The notes beneath the pieces were generated by a model. It was not told the DNA's origin. It worked only from the letters and a program-made list of their open reading frames with translations, and ran no database searches. Shown piece after piece: positions 22,601 through 35,739 of a DNA stretch of 64,000 nucleotides. The first letter of the stretch is position 1. Each line of letters starts with the position of its first letter. The position numbers and the translations under genes are program-made. Source of the DNA: Pestalotiopsis fici W106-1 (Eukaryota; Ascomycota; Sordariomycetes; Amphisphaeriales; Sporocadaceae); the NCBI RefSeq assembly GCF_000516985.1, contig NW_006917099.1, forward strand, positions 558,001-622,000, in the 5' to 3' direction.

Positions 22601-24955
22601 TTAAAAGGTGAACAAGCCACTACGACGCTTGCCCAAAGGATAAATCAAGAGCGTGGCAAAGAATAAGCCGACAGTAATGCCGACGGCAATTTCAATCATG
22701 CTCGCCGCAACGTTGAACACGATCGTATCGAGGGAGTCGTCTCCGACAGAGACTGTCGTGGTGCCATTCACGCTTCCCGACGAGTTGGTCAACTCGTTGG
22801 CAGTGCTCAAGCCGCTCAACAGACTGCCGGTAGCGGCCAGCCCACTAGGGACCTGCACAAAAATGGCAGGGAGCAGAGCGGCGGCAGCGACACCGTGGCG
22901 GACTCGACTGTACAGGTTGGCGCAGATGCCAACAGCAAGAGCGCTAATCGTATTGCAAATCTGAGAGCTGTTGGGAAATCTTGCAGTCAGGAAATAATTG
23001 ACAATGTATCCAACCATTGCTATGACAATCTGTACAGAGTTAGAAAAGGTACCGATAAGTAATTATGTTGGGAATAGGCTTACCATGACAGGCATTTGCT
23101 TCCATTTGGCTTGGTTGACATATGTCAGGCAGAAAGCGAATGCAGGCACAAAGGCAAAGTTCCAGTGAGAGTCAAGTGTATTGCGGCATGTGGTTTCCGA
23201 GGTCGCACTGTCATCTATCCATCCGTAGATTGCCGTGCCAATGGTGATGCCAAATCCAAGAAACAGGGAGTAGATGATAGCATAGACCATACGAATGGAA
23301 CCTGGGACAATTGCTTTCGATTGCAACTCCAAAGCAGCACAAAGAACGAGGTATCCGGGAAGGATGAGACAAATCGAACTCTGAGCAATGGCAGAGAAGC
23401 AAAAGAGCTCGCCACCCCGGATACTTCCAAAGGCTCTGGCAAGGAAACTCGTGACCACAGCGGCACCAATTTCGAAGACATTGTTGACCACATCCGACCG
23501 TGGGGCGACAATGAGCTGGAGGAAGCCAATAAAAGAGCCAAGTAGGAAGCAGATGGGCATGTCGATAGGCCGCCCATCAAAGGCAAACGGTGCGACCGTT
23601 GCACTAGCCAAGCCGTACATGAGGACACGCGTCCAGGGATTGAAGTGGTCCTTTCCGCGAATGAGCCCGTCTAGTCGGGCAATGGCCTCATCAACCTCAA
23701 TCACGGCATGGAGGACTTCTTTGTAAATTTCGTGGGCATCTTTTAGTTTACCCAGGTTCACGCCTTGTGCTGATCGAATGATCTTGACTTCGGTGGTGTG
23801 TGTCGACATGTCGTCAAAGGAAATGATCATGCAGGCTGGCAGGTACAAGAACTGGCCATCAATCTCTAGGAAGCGAGCCATCATGCGCAAGTACTCCTCG
23901 AGGCGGTGAGTTGGCGCTCCGTACATCATTAGAGCTCGGCAGAGCTTGATGATGAACTCCTGACGCTTGAGAATGTTGGCCACATGGATTGTGATTCTCG
24001 CCTCTTCTTCCATCCTTGGCCTGCCGCCCACCATGCTCTTGAACTTGCCGCTAGCTGTTCTCTTGTGCTTCATGCGTGGACCGTTGGTAGGATTGCGGTG
24101 CTTCTTTTCATTTGGGTTTGCAAGAATGGCCGAGGCGGCTGCCAGACTGGCCAAGGTACTAGTAGAACCATTGTTCTGGTCATACCATTTCCGACGAGTG
24201 GGTGTGGCAGTGCCAGACGATGCCGGCGTAGTATATCCGCTGAAGTCCTTACGTGGCATCTCATCCACTCGGTAGAGTTTGAGGAGGTTTGTGAGAACAC
24301 CTTCACGAGGCTTGCCCGTGGGACTCAATAGAGCTTCATCCTCGTAATAGCCGTCAAGGTTGTCCAACTGACTGGCAGGGGCTCGTTGCTCGTCGTTCTC
24401 GGTAGGGTCCTCTCGCAACGTGTTCGCGAGCCCGACATGTGCACGAACGAGTTCGTACGCTGCCGTATTGATGTTTCTTCTTTCCTGTGCCTCCCGTCCT
24501 GCTCGGTCAACTTCGATAGACACCTTCTCACTTGTCTCTAGAGGCAAGCCCGGTGATAAGAGATCATTGCCGCTAGTGTTTGGTGACATGACATCGATAT
24601 CAGAGTCAAGCGACCCGCGCCTGGATCCGGGAGCCGAGTGTGAGCCAGACATGGCAGCAGCAAAGGTTTGTGCACGCTGATGAGCAGCCATGGCCGACTG
24701 GAGCTTGGTGGGATTCAAGGTGTGGTCGTCCATCTCCATATCAAGCACGGAATTGTAAGAGCTGCCTCTAATGATGGATGGTCGTGGCCGACGAATCGGA
24801 CTCGAGGGTGAATTGTCATCGCCTCTCGATGGCGTAGGAGATGGTGATAACTCAATGTTCACTGTTGGCACGGCCGGAGGATCACTCGACGCAGTGCTGT
24901 TGAAACGCACTCTGCCCTTCTCCTTCTTACCAGGCACTACAGTTTTCTCCTCCAT
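22601..24955 (-). CDS. PRM10: Prm10-like ThrE/DUF1212 membrane transporter
   Basis: Putative amino-acid (threonine/serine) exporter family; yeast Prm10 is a pheromone-regulated membrane protein (family knowledge). Two exons, 24955-23084 and 23029-22601, join in phase to 766 residues. The first about 320 residues are hydrophilic, Ser/Pro/Arg-rich and presumably cytosolic. Next comes the conserved ThrE segment (FIIKLCRALMMYGAPTHRLEEYL and a following cytoplasmic loop), then about ten transmembrane spans. The intron falls between two membrane spans (PVM to IVIAMVGYIV). The C-terminus ends with YPLGKRRSGLFTF just after the last span. A 6-kb gene-free region lies upstream. Confidence 0.88.
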
Positions 24956-27900
24956 CTTGAGCTTTTCGGGTATGTGGGTTGTAAAGCAAAGTGGTTTCGA
25001 TGAATAGACAATGAATGTGTATTCAGTGAGTGCTAGATGGGATGACCGACAGTACTAGACTATCCGACGAGAGAAGATCTTGGCGGAAGGGCAAGTGTCG
25101 ACGATCACGTCGGTTTCAGGAAGTTGGCTCTATCCAATAGTCCACATGCTCGCGGTGGAGATTCTGAGCGTAGAGATTATATAGTAATAAGTAAATATCA
25201 ACAAACGAAAAACAAACAAGCTGAAACGAGTGATGGAGCTTCGGATGGTGAGTATGCAGTCCGTGGCAGACGATGACTGGATGAGTGATTGATTCGGTAC
25301 GTCGGGAATAATAGAAATAATTATGAAATGACGTTTTCTTTTGGGCGGTTGTTGAGTGAAGACGAGCGAGGGCAGTCTAAACTTGCTGTGTAACCAGGCG
25401 AGGTGACGACAGGCAAAACAGCAGACAAGAAGGAACAACGCAGCGCTAATATGGAGCCAGTTGCGTATGACTATCCGCTGTGCTTAGCAAGATGGTGGCG
25501 AGGTGGAGCTAGAAAAAAACAGTCGACACTACGTACTAGGTACGTTCGTTCTAACGAGAAGTCTATGTATCGACAAGGAAGGCGTTTCGAGCGGTTTACT
25601 CTGTTCGTCCGGGATCCGGATTGTTTCGACTGACTGAAAACGGAATACCAAGACCAAAAATAACGAGGGACAAGAATTGAAAAGGGAATAGACTTTGACG
25701 GCCCAAAGTAGGCTGCCGGCCTAGATTGGACGGCCTTACTTATGGGGGTTCAGTAGCAGTAGTGTCACGGCGATAATAGGAGAGAGAGGCGCCAAGTTTG
25801 CACCATAAGTTGGCCGTCTTCAATTGTAATCATTGATGTGCCAGACAACGGGCCGATGAGCTGCCCTTGCACTGGATAGAGGAAACAGCAAGAGGGGTAC
25901 TCAACCAAGGGTGACCAAGGTTGCTAAGGTTGCCTACCACCACCAGAACGGATCTGCGCGGGTAATCGCTCCAGGATTTCAGGTACTGGCAAGGCCTTGG
26001 AGGCAGGGGGAGCTTGCGGCTTGGACGGTACCTACTCAAAACTACAGCCATCCACTGGGACGTGCTGGGTAATTGGCAAAGGTCACGACAGTGCCCATGC
26101 AGCATCTGCGTGATGAGATGGATGGTGGAATGGATTGCAGCATTTTGGCACTGGCGCTGAAGGCCTGCTGGTTGCTTGGTTGCTTATCTGGCAAGCGTCG
26201 ACAGCTCCACCACCTGCGAAGATCCCAGCCTGGGTTTGGCAGCAAGGTCCGGTTTTGCGACAAGTCACAGTGGAGCAGGAGAAAGGCGTGAGGTTCGGAG
26301 TTGAGAAGCTGCTCGTATCAAATGAGTCGGGTGACGCAAAGGTGGGACGGTAAGATTTCAGAGAAGCGTCTGGACAAAAGTGGACTTTGGTGCTAGCAGC
26401 AAGAGGAGGAGGAGGAAGTGGAGGGTACATTGCTGCAAGAAACACCAAGGAAGATGATCGTGAGTCTGGACGTGCGGCAAGAGCTTTTCCCCCTCTCCCC
26501 AGGCGCTGAGAGAGTTGGGGGCTGGAAAAAAAAAGTCCTCCCACGCAACTTCACTGCTATTGTGGGTCCCGCATGCTTATGATCCATCTTCATCCCGCAC
26601 AAGAACCGGAGCACAGATAGTCGGTGAACTTGAGAAAGGAATCGTCTGGCTGGGCGGAGAACCACTTTGACAATCTAGATGGGCGTGGCGCAAAGTCAAC
26701 CAGCAGGATTATTTCCCGAGGACATGTGCGAGCGCAACCGTAACCTGAAGCAGCAGTGCTTATAGTCAGTGCTATACTTGCATTGCGCAATAGCGCCCGT
26801 CTTGTTCGCCGGCGGAATGGGTGATGATGATGACACTGAACCCGTATCTCGAATGGTCGTATCTCAAACGGGAATAATGTTTTCCAAGCAAACTGATACA
26901 CGGACGGCGACCGGACTGCCGCCTTTAAGATGTGCTTATGATATGTAGGTTCTAGTGAACGACGACTAACTACTCACTAGTGTACCCAAAGTTGCAGAGA
27001 GATACGCAGGGTCTCAGTAATCTTGATAGGGAATACTGATGGACATTGCATAGTCGATACAGCCCTTCACAGCCATCCCATCAATGCTTGTTGAGCCGCA
27101 CCCAGGCAGGTCGATCATCGTGCTTTTCACATGCATGAGATCGACCTTGACGTGCTGGCAGGTACATCCATATCTTGTTTCACACTATCGAATCCTCGGG
27201 AGGGTTGCATCCAATACTAGTAATGTAGAATAAAATGATAGGCAAAGGAGGGATCTGGACGAGAAGAGAAAAACTTCTTGACCTGCAATGGGATATGCAG
27301 CGTGGGATGGCAGATGCAGCTCTTGCATGCATTTTTTACAAATCACAGATATTTGAGTCATGGTTTGCTCCTGGCCGGACAAGCTCCTCCCCTGTGGCGA
27401 TCAGCCCTTTCCGTTCCGGAAGATAAGGGTCGTCGAACTCATTACTTTTAGCGAAACCAAGTTTGGAAAGGCCACTGAAGGCCAATCAATTGAGCCGTGT
27501 ACCTACGAAATAGCACCAATCAATTCAAGCTGCGAATCATCATCAGCGCCCGCGAAACCAATCATGACACAAGATTTTGCCATGTCTTTCTGTCGATATC
27601 TGATCAAAACTGGCGCTCGGACACGATCAACCCTGAAAGCAGATCGATCATCAGTCAGTTTTGCCCTGCATAGTACATAAAAATAGTCGAAACGATCTAG
27701 ACTCCGTGCTTCCTACTCGCTCTGTTCAACACTGATACCTCTTTGTATGAACGAAACGCTTTAGGCTGATGAGTAGAGAGCACTGCCGCCAAAGTGGTTC
27801 CATTGCGACAGTAGTATAGAGCTTGACAGCACAGGCACCGCCCTCTCTGCAGGTACGATAACGAGCTTGGGGGGTCCTCTGCTCCATAGTAGACGGGGTT

Positions 27901-30900
27901 CGCCACAACTCCCGCTCTCCCCGTTCGAGTGCTCTGGACACAAAATGGCCAGAGAGACCCTAGATAGAGGAACAACGAAAGTACCTGGAACAGTACCTGG
28001 AATAGAGGATATCCATCAATGACGGACATGGATCTTGACATTGAGAAAGGCCGGCCACCCCCAGCCCAGCGGGTCTGTCAAATCTCAATCCAGATCCAAC
28101 GGGAGGAGAGAGAAGAAGAAAAAACTTTCCAGACTCCAGAGCAAACTGATTGATATCTACACTAGCTCTCGCATTGCCCAAAACGGCAACCCGGCTTCAC
28201 TCACACCTGATCGCTAAAGGCCTCCCTCCCGCTATTCGGATCGATTTTTGTTTTACATTGGTATGTCGATGGTTGTCGTTGTTTATGTTGCAAACTACGA
28301 CATGCACAATAATCTAGGTAGCCTATGTGCTCTGTAGAGCTCGTTGATTTAACACAGCTCTAAAGGATACATAGCCTCGGATACAGGACCAAGGTAGCTC
28401 TCAGGGCGCCTGCCTTGTCAACAGAGTGCTTGCCAGACCTACTAGAGGTGGTTTGAAGTCGCCCCAACCGAAAAAAAAAAAAAAAAAAAAAAAAAGGTGC
28501 CCTCGGCCTCCGAAATGCCAAGCCTGTCGTTTTTCTAGGTCTATCCATTCCTCCTCTCCCTCCTATTTCCGCCCTGGCACACACCAGATAAGCAAGCACT
28601 ATCGAACAGCTCTTTTTTCTTTCTTTTTTCAGCCTCTTGACTAGAAAACGCACATACCCACAACCTATGTTCTGCATGATGAACGCCACCATCGGCCACG
28701 TTTTCTTTTCCTTTCTCTCGCCTGGATTTCAGGCGCGCCCAAAATAATCAATGGCGCCATTCGGACTGATACTAAAAGTTCTAACGCCTAGCTGAACTGG
28801 ACGAGCGAGCGAGCGGGCGAGCGCTTACGAGTGCCGCTGGCCTGGTCCCAAGCATCTGGTTCCATTCCCAAAATTGCCAAGATGGTGCCGGGGGCTGGAT
28901 ATCCTGCACTCCCGACAAGGCCGGTTCTTGCGACGGGAGCTTTTGTTAGCGCATCTGCCAGTGCTAGTATAGTTCTCGCTAGGATCCTTTGCCAGGGACC
29001 TCCTAGGAACTCCCACGCAGCACCCCTGAACTGTTCACGACCCATCAAAAAAGCTTCACCTGCATTGCGAATCCGGACGTCCGCCTTTACACTACACTTG
29101 AGTGCTACCTATGTAGGTATGTAGCAAGTAGTGTACTGTACACACAATGGAAGTATGTCTGTAGGTACGCAGGGCACCAGTGGCAGCATTGATGGACAAA
29201 AGCACAACATATTTGCCAGTCATTGCTCATCATCTCTACTATATCTTACAGTGCCGTGGTCGTGCGAAAAAAACGAACAAATGTACGTTTGTAGTAGCAC
29301 GATCGGCCGTGGGCCTCGAGAAGCTCATACAACACAGCCTCTCGCCGCCTTTATCCTACACGTCATTATTCCTCTCGTTGTATTCCAATGACTTTGGGGC
29401 TACCACTTTGGCAACGCAACACAACGCGCAACCGCGTGTGTATACGAAGATGCACGTAGTAAGGCTTCTATTATCAAGCAGCAAAGACGAAGAAAACACA
29501 CAAGTCGTGTAGTACTATGCGAGAGACGACGTGTCGCCTAAGCCTCCTCGGGGCGGGCCAAGGTGCCTACCTGCACTAAATCTAGTGCAGTTCCCGCCGG
29601 CAGGGTCCCCATTCCCATGTTCAGGGGTGCCTGTGTTCTAGAAGCTCTGACGGCACAGCGGCCGGTCCAATACCAGTGGGCCTCGGGCAGCAAATTGTCA
29701 AACTCCATCGTTTGCACTCACACCAATGCCCCCTTTCTCGTGGGATTATCGTTGCTACCCAACCGACAGGCCCGGTGAGTCGCGACATGCCTCTTGCTTG
29801 TCAAGTCTCTTTTCATATACATAGTGGATGTCGGAACCGCACTGCCGCATATATTTTTTGATAGTGCTGCTACTCGGGTATTCCATACCGGAGAACATAT
29901 CTCTTACTGGCATGGTGGACACCTTTTTTTTTTAACCATGCTTGTTTTTTTTCCCTTCCCATCACGAGTGTCCCCCAATAGTTCCACCATCAACGGTTCA
30001 TCAGATGTTTCGAGTCTCTTCCACTGGTGTCTCGCAATGTTCAACTTGCCATGTTCCCCTCAATGCCCCAGTCTCAAGTCCTTCCCATCCGAAGTTGTCG
30101 CCGAAAAAAATGAAGTGCTGGCCCAGATAATGAGCCCACCGTGATGAAGTTCAAACAGATCGAACGCCTACCTACATTCCATACCGTTGAGATCTCAGGA
30201 CCATCAGCCTTGTCAGCAGAGTCTTACGCCTCGTTGATGATGTGCAATTTCCGCATCCTGGAACCACAGGCTCTGTGCTGCTGCTAGCATATCCATTCTA
30301 TTAAGACTGTATGTCTAGAAACTTAAATGAAGCCCACCATGCCCAGATGTACTTTGCAAGCAGGAGCATCATCAAGTGGATGTCCATGCAAGTTCAGAAG
30401 CTGTCCCAACAAGGCAGGCTCTCGGTCCAAAGCAACCCTGGCATAACCTAAAAGGTACGAAACGGGGAGGGGACTGTATACTCCCGGAGTCCGTCACCCT
30501 TGAAATGCCATGGGTTTGAACCAAGGAAGAGAGGAGGTTAAAAATTTCGGTGGGTTGATGCAATATCTGGAACTCGTTTCGTTGAGTCCCGCCATGTTTC
30601 TCATGTAACACATTGGGCATTGCAGCCCAATCGCTCATTGGCATGCGAGTTCTCGTCATTGCCAACAGATGTGTTCCGGTGCACGACTGGCCATGATACA
30701 CAATATGTTGTCGTTGAATCTGTTATTACATAATTGTGACTTGGTCTTATATCGACCAAATCTCGGGCAGGCCGGAGAGCACCTGCCATTAGCCCTCCGT
30801 CGGGCGTTGCAACCCATGTGAAGCACAAGGTATCCTGTAAACCAACTAGACGCGTACCACTTCGTATTCATTTCATTCCTTCTTTCAGACATGTTTGACA

Positions 30901-30906
30901 GGTTGG
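24956..30906. other. 6-kb gene-free region
   Basis: I find no supported gene, tRNA or mobile element. Many open frames up to about 150 codons lack domain signatures or intron-consistent joins. It contains poly-A and other simple tracts and a GAGCGAGC-type short repeat near 28801. It lies 5' of the Prm10-like gene and 3' of the DsbA-like gene, and may hold long regulatory or untranslated sequence. Confidence 0.5.
28471..28495 (+). repeat. poly(A) tract of 25
   Basis: An uninterrupted run of 25 A in the gene-free region; a simple sequence rather than a recognisable retroelement tail, since no target-site duplication is evident. Confidence 0.8.
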
Positions 30907-31563
30907 CTACCCTGATCTCTCGACAAGTTTCTCAAAAATCTGCTTGAAGACATCGGCGTCCACCGCGCCAGGTGCCTCAAACTGCCCATTGATCCTGATG
31001 TTGGGCACACCCGTGACGCCCACCTGCTGCGCCCTCGTGACCTCGGCCTCAACCTCGTCGATACCCTCGTCCGAATCCAAATAACGCTTGACCTCGTCGC
31101 CATCCAGGCCGGCGGCCTCGGCGGCACTGCGCAGCGTGGCCTGGTCCGTGATATCCTGCTCGAGCTCAAAGTAGCGCTTGAACAACTCGTCCACGACGCG
31201 GTTCTGGGCGTCGGCGCCGCCCTGGTGCCGGGCGTAGCGGATCAGGCGGTGCGAGTCCTGCGTGTGGCCCGTCCGGCCGCCAAAGCTAAAGCTGATGCCG
31301 GCGTCGCGGCCCACGGCGGCCAGCGTCTGCTGGACCTGCGCGAACCGGGCCTCGCCAAAGCGGCGCACGTAGCGGTCCCGCTTGACCTCGCTCTCGCGCG
31401 GCGCGTTGGGGTCGAGGTAGAAGGGGTGCCAGGAAATGCTGAAGGTGTCGTCGCTGCCCGGGTGCGCCGACTTGTACGCCGCGATGCCGGCTTCGAGGCG
31501 CCGCTTCCCCACGTAGCACCACGGGCAGACTGAGTCGCTGATGATCTTGATGTCAAACTTCAT
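30907..31563 (-). CDS. DsbA/FrnE-family thiol oxidoreductase
   Basis: Single-exon gene of 218 residues. Thioredoxin fold with the inserted helical domain typical of DsbA/FrnE proteins. The active site CPWC is at residues 13-16, right after the first strand, and the cis-Pro loop reads GVTGVPNIRING near the C-terminus, as expected. There is no signal peptide, so it is probably cytosolic like other fungal FrnE-type proteins; it may be a polyketide-pathway FrnE relative or a 2-hydroxychromene isomerase-like enzyme. Codon use is extremely GC3-rich, unlike most neighbours. The GNAT gene lies upstream on the same strand with 348 bp between. Confidence 0.88.
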   Translation of the reverse strand: MKFDIKIISDSVCPWCYVGKRRLEAGIAAYKSAHPGSDDTFSISWHPFYLDPNAPRESEVKRDRYVRRFGEARFAQVQQTLAAVGRDAGISFSFGGRTGHTQDSHRLIRYARHQGGADAQNRVVDELFKRYFELEQDITDQATLRSAAEAAGLDGDEVKRYLDSDEGIDEVEAEVTRAQQVGVTGVPNIRINGQFEAPGAVDADVFKQIFEKLVERSG

Positions 31564-31911
31564 GTTGACTTGAATGGTGACAGAAAACGATATTCAAGTT
31601 TGGTATTAGTTACAGATTCTCAAGACGTAGTCTTCGCAAAGTTGAGAATATACAGACCATGTATAGTGCCATTTGATTGGTTGTTGATCACGTCAGCGGG
31701 TGGGCGCGGGAATTGTGATTTATCAGCATTGAAGCAAACCGGGCCGCCGCCGCCGCGCATCCCACCACGCAAAAGCGTATCCGCCGCCGCTTCGGGTGGC
31801 CACTGTTCGGGCGGAGAAGACAAGAAAATTGATGGTTTCCCAGTATCAGTAAAGTTGGCCCAATGGTAGAAAACAATTATGAAGTCTGGAAATAATTTCT
31901 TTTCTTTTCTT
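31564..31911. other. short intergenic region
   Basis: Lies between the GNAT 3' end and the DsbA-like gene start. No gene is seen. Confidence 0.5.
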
Positions 31912-32526
31912 CTATTCTCTCCAGTTCCTCCCCTCTCTCTTCATCTTGTCCCGCCACTCATTCTCCAGCATACCGTAAGTGATATAGTCTTCCCACTGGC
32001 CATTGAACCAGATTTCCTCCCTCTTGCGCCCCTCCAGCACAAACCCAAGCCGTTCGTACAACTGCATGGCTCCCGTATTATGGCTAAATGTCTCGATACC
32101 GACACGGTGCAGACCAGCCATTTGAAACGCATAGCCTAGCGCCCACTCAATGGCCTCGCCACCGTAGCCTTTGCCCCGATACCCGTCCAGAATGTCGATG
32201 CTGATGTAGCTGTGGCGGTTCTGCTCGCCGCCCTTTTCAATGTGCTTTAGAGCAATAATGCCTATGGGCGTGGGCTTGGCGTCTGTCGCGTCTGTCGTGT
32301 TGGCGGGCAGACAGACAATGGTGCTCATGAGGGCGCGTTCCAGCAGGTATTCCTTGAACTTGTTGCTCGACTTTTTGTTTTCCGGCACGAGCAGGGAGGC
32401 GCTAGAGCCTGATTGCGCCTGAGCATCACGTTGAATTTTGTGAATGAAGTCTTCGTCGTCGCTATTGTCCTCTACGGCTCGGTATATCAGCCGTTTCGAG
32501 GTGAAGGGGTTGAGTGTTCTGCTCAT
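31912..32526 (-). CDS. GNAT-family N-acetyltransferase
   Basis: Single exon, 204 residues. Acetyl-CoA-dependent acyltransferase of the RimJ/RimL-like branch. Motif A reads YRGKGYGGEAIEW with the preceding strand YISIDIL, and motif B is the AMQLYERLGFVLEGRKREE segment, typical of this branch. The N-terminus (SKRLIYRAVE) is the usual first strand. Substrate is unknown (amino sugar, peptide or small amine). A canonical TATA element sits about 90-100 bp upstream. Confidence 0.85.
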   Translation of the reverse strand: MSRTLNPFTSKRLIYRAVEDNSDDEDFIHKIQRDAQAQSGSSASLLVPENKKSSNKFKEYLLERALMSTIVCLPANTTDATDAKPTPIGIIALKHIEKGGEQNRHSYISIDILDGYRGKGYGGEAIEWALGYAFQMAGLHRVGIETFSHNTGAMQLYERLGFVLEGRKREEIWFNGQWEDYITYGMLENEWRDKMKREGRNWRE

Positions 32527-32614
32527 GGTGAATGAAGGAAATCAATATGCCAAGAGAACAACTCTACGTGATATGAATGCTTCGGATCTTGTTATGTAGG
32601 AAGGCTTCCAATGT

Positions 32615-32624
32615 CTTTTATATA
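32615..32624 (-). promoter_or_regulatory. TATA box of GNAT gene
   Basis: The minus strand reads TATATAAAAG, about 90-100 bp upstream of the GNAT ATG. Confidence 0.55.
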
Positions 32625-35600
32625 CGTCGCGACCATCGCGAATACCCCAGAATCTCACCTACCTAATCTCAGCCATTGAAGCCAAGCTAGACCAATTTCA
32701 GCTCGCCGTGTCGGCTACCATGTAACCTCCACCCGAGATGCGTGAGATTCTCAAGTATATGCGCAACTTTGAGCCGGTGAGTCACCGTGTGAAGCGTCAT
32801 GAGCAAAGTCTTCCCTTGACAAATTCTCATGATCACTGTTGGTTTGCTTACGATGCTGAGCTGGCATACGACTGAATAATCCGGAACTTTGTGTGCACCT
32901 CATACATCTCTAAAGCATGAGAAACTCTTTAGCTCCCCTTCCGCCTGCATAACGTCAATGAAATTGGGGGGTTTGGATTGATTTTCACTGAAATGGATGA
33001 TGATAATAGATGAGCCCATTTGAATATGAGTAAGCTATCATTGACGCATTGGTACTCTGTTGCTAGGCACACAGGCTAGCGATCGTTGATAGTGTCACGA
33101 GGGTAGAGAGAGGATACAAGACTGATTTGAGTTTTGAAAGCGAGTTTCTGTCTCTATCATAGGCCGTTGAATAAAAGGCTACCTCTGGGACTAATCGCGA
33201 AGCTACATTCATATGGAATAACTCTGTCGAATGAAGAGAACTTCAACGAGCTGCTTCTAGGCCTAGTTCGACCTGAGCATGGAACTTACATTCTATATAG
33301 GGCAATGAGCGGGAACCTTCAACCTGGTAAAATCTTTCTGTCGTTAATATGAAGATCATTCCGAAGCAGAGAAGTCAAAGCTTCTTTGGCAAGAATGGCT
33401 AACTTGATGATGAAAGCCATTGCCATAAACTCGAGTCATGATCAGGTTACCGAGGCGGGCGAAAAAAGGCAAGCCGCTGATCAAACGCTCAGTCAATTTA
33501 AGTCATTTGCTTGCAACTAATGTAGAGGAATGATGCATATATATGAGCGGTCTGCGATCAATGTATTGCAGATCACTTATCCTCAGTCATCATGTAGGGT
33601 CTTGCTCGGTTGCCTTCCAGGGAAAATGCATAAGTAAAAGTGAAGATTGCCAGGTGCAAATTGTCTCTCAATACATGTGCATATCAGTGTTCAAGCTGGT
33701 TTCTACTTGTTCTTGATCACTGCTTGCACATTTGATGGAGAGGTTACTTGTCTATCAATGCCTACTGAGATGTCGAGTATTGTCAATGTATAGCAATGCG
33801 CTTTGAAAGGTGGAATCATAACAGGTAGAGGGATTCAATCAATTATATTCTGATATAGGATCCAGAAAGAATTGCCCTGAGGAGAAGGTCTGACTAATCG
33901 GATGCGATTGAAGTATCACGTGGTTTCCCGGTGTGCGGAAGCATCTGTTGAGGGATAACAGCGTGATGAGGGCAGTGATGGTATTGGCTGCAATCATTTC
34001 GAAAATGACAAATAAGGGTAGTAATCAAAAGCAGTAACAGGTTAGCTCATCACAGCACTGACGTAATGGGCAGCACCTCAGTCCAAATCCACGATGAGAA
34101 GTGGGAGTCGTATAGTTTCCAGAGAGGACTCGTTTATTCACCACAAATCGCTAATAGCCCGGCAAACCATCAGGGTCATCAATCCTTTTACGATGTATGT
34201 CTCTAGATATGGTTGTACTAACGCTCTACCAATATTCAGAAGCAGTGCGTGATTTGGTCACGAAAAGCTTTTAGGGCTTCAAGTTCCAATTCCCTATGTA
34301 CTTGAGCAAAAAACAATGCTCCGAGAGAAGTTGCCCATCAAGGATTTGAGCTCGGGCTTTTCTAGTCCACTGAATAAAATTCACGGTTGCAGCGGTGTTT
34401 AAAGAAGAAAGAAGAGGAAGAAGGATAATACTAGAAACAAATTCCGTTCGCCGAAGATGATGGCGAGCATGGGAAGCAAGTCATTGTCATAGACCAATAA
34501 AGCGCAGAAAGCCAAATGCAGAGATGTCAAAGCAAAACTTTTGCATCTCTCAATGACAACCATAGTATGAGCATAACGTGTTAGCTTTACTGACATGCCA
34601 ATGTCATAGTTGTTGATATTCAAATGGTCGAAAGAGATGTCTTCATTGTGACTATCGATGGTGACTGTTGAATGTCTATCCGCTATGAGGCCGCTTTTCC
34701 GTGCGAAATGCCTTTTCAATGAGTATATGAATACAGCAGGGCTTTTGAACCACCACCACAGCACCTCATGGAGATGAAACGTCAACGGACTGTTGGGTGG
34801 ACCAAGGTCAGTCAGGTGGCGGAAATTCGGCACACTCTTGAACCTTGGATCATGAAAATCACGGCGAGCCATCAATACTCATACCGAATACTCGGGCATG
34901 ACGAGATCAGATCTCTCCCCTTACCCATAGTTCCAATCAATTCCATTGGAGATGAGACGAGATGAATTGTTACATTTGCAAAGATCAACACATGGTCTAC
35001 GTTGGTCGACCGCGGTCCTAAGCAGGTACAAAGTGGACACCGTCTCTGGATGCGTGGCACAGACGATCTTTTTTATTCCTTGGCTAGCAATGCCTTGAGT
35101 CTTTGGCATCACTTTGTAAGCTTATTTCATCCTTCTCTGGAAAGCCATCCCGACTTTTATGATTAAGTTGCGGCATAGTTGGCGGGTCTCGCTGCCGAGA
35201 TGGTATACCAACTGGGTTTAGGTCGTCCGTTGTGTGGTTGCACATGCAGGGACTTGACACTGTATCGGGTTTGATCTTCATTCGCTTAGTGCCAAGCTCA
35301 AACCCAGGGAGCCCTCAGCACCCAATCGGCAGCGACAGCGAAAACGACAAGATCCCGATTTCAGGTGAAGGGCCTCGGTGCAAGTCACCAATTGGACAAG
35401 CCGAGACTATAACTTCAGACGTAGATGGAGATCTGAGGCTCTGAGGGCTCTGAGCCACTTAGTTGCTGGGAAATCTCCACAGGGGTTCTCGCGATCGCTA
35501 CCTTTCTCGTCTGGTGTCAAGAACAACAACCCCTGTCGTAGATCGCGGTGGATCGCTGTCATTATTCGGATCAAGCCATCTTGGCGGCCATATGCTGTCC

Positions 35601-35739
35601 CCAGCTTTTTTTGCGCAGTCACCGCCATTGGCGACATCGTGAACGTGGCGCAATGGAGTCATCCTCGCCGCAGGCGCCTGCAATGAAACCGAAAGGCGAC
35701 CCCTTGGGTAATTAAAGCAAGTTTACACGATGGCATCGT

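Noticed and set aside
26083..26544. 153-codon Pro/Ser-rich minus-strand frame in the 6-kb gene-free region
   Set aside because: Low-complexity composition, no signal peptide or domain, no consistent introns.
28471..28495. Poly-A run as a retroelement tail
   Set aside because: No ORF, target duplication or upstream element body could be seen.
33134..33352. Short frame with a KLHSYGI stretch resembling a LINE reverse-transcriptase finger
   Set aside because: Flanks show no other reverse-transcriptase motif (no FADD-type box), no poly-A or target duplication.
34399..34872. 157-codon minus-strand frame
   Set aside because: No domain, hydrophobic low-complexity C-terminus, no promoter element; kept as unsupported.
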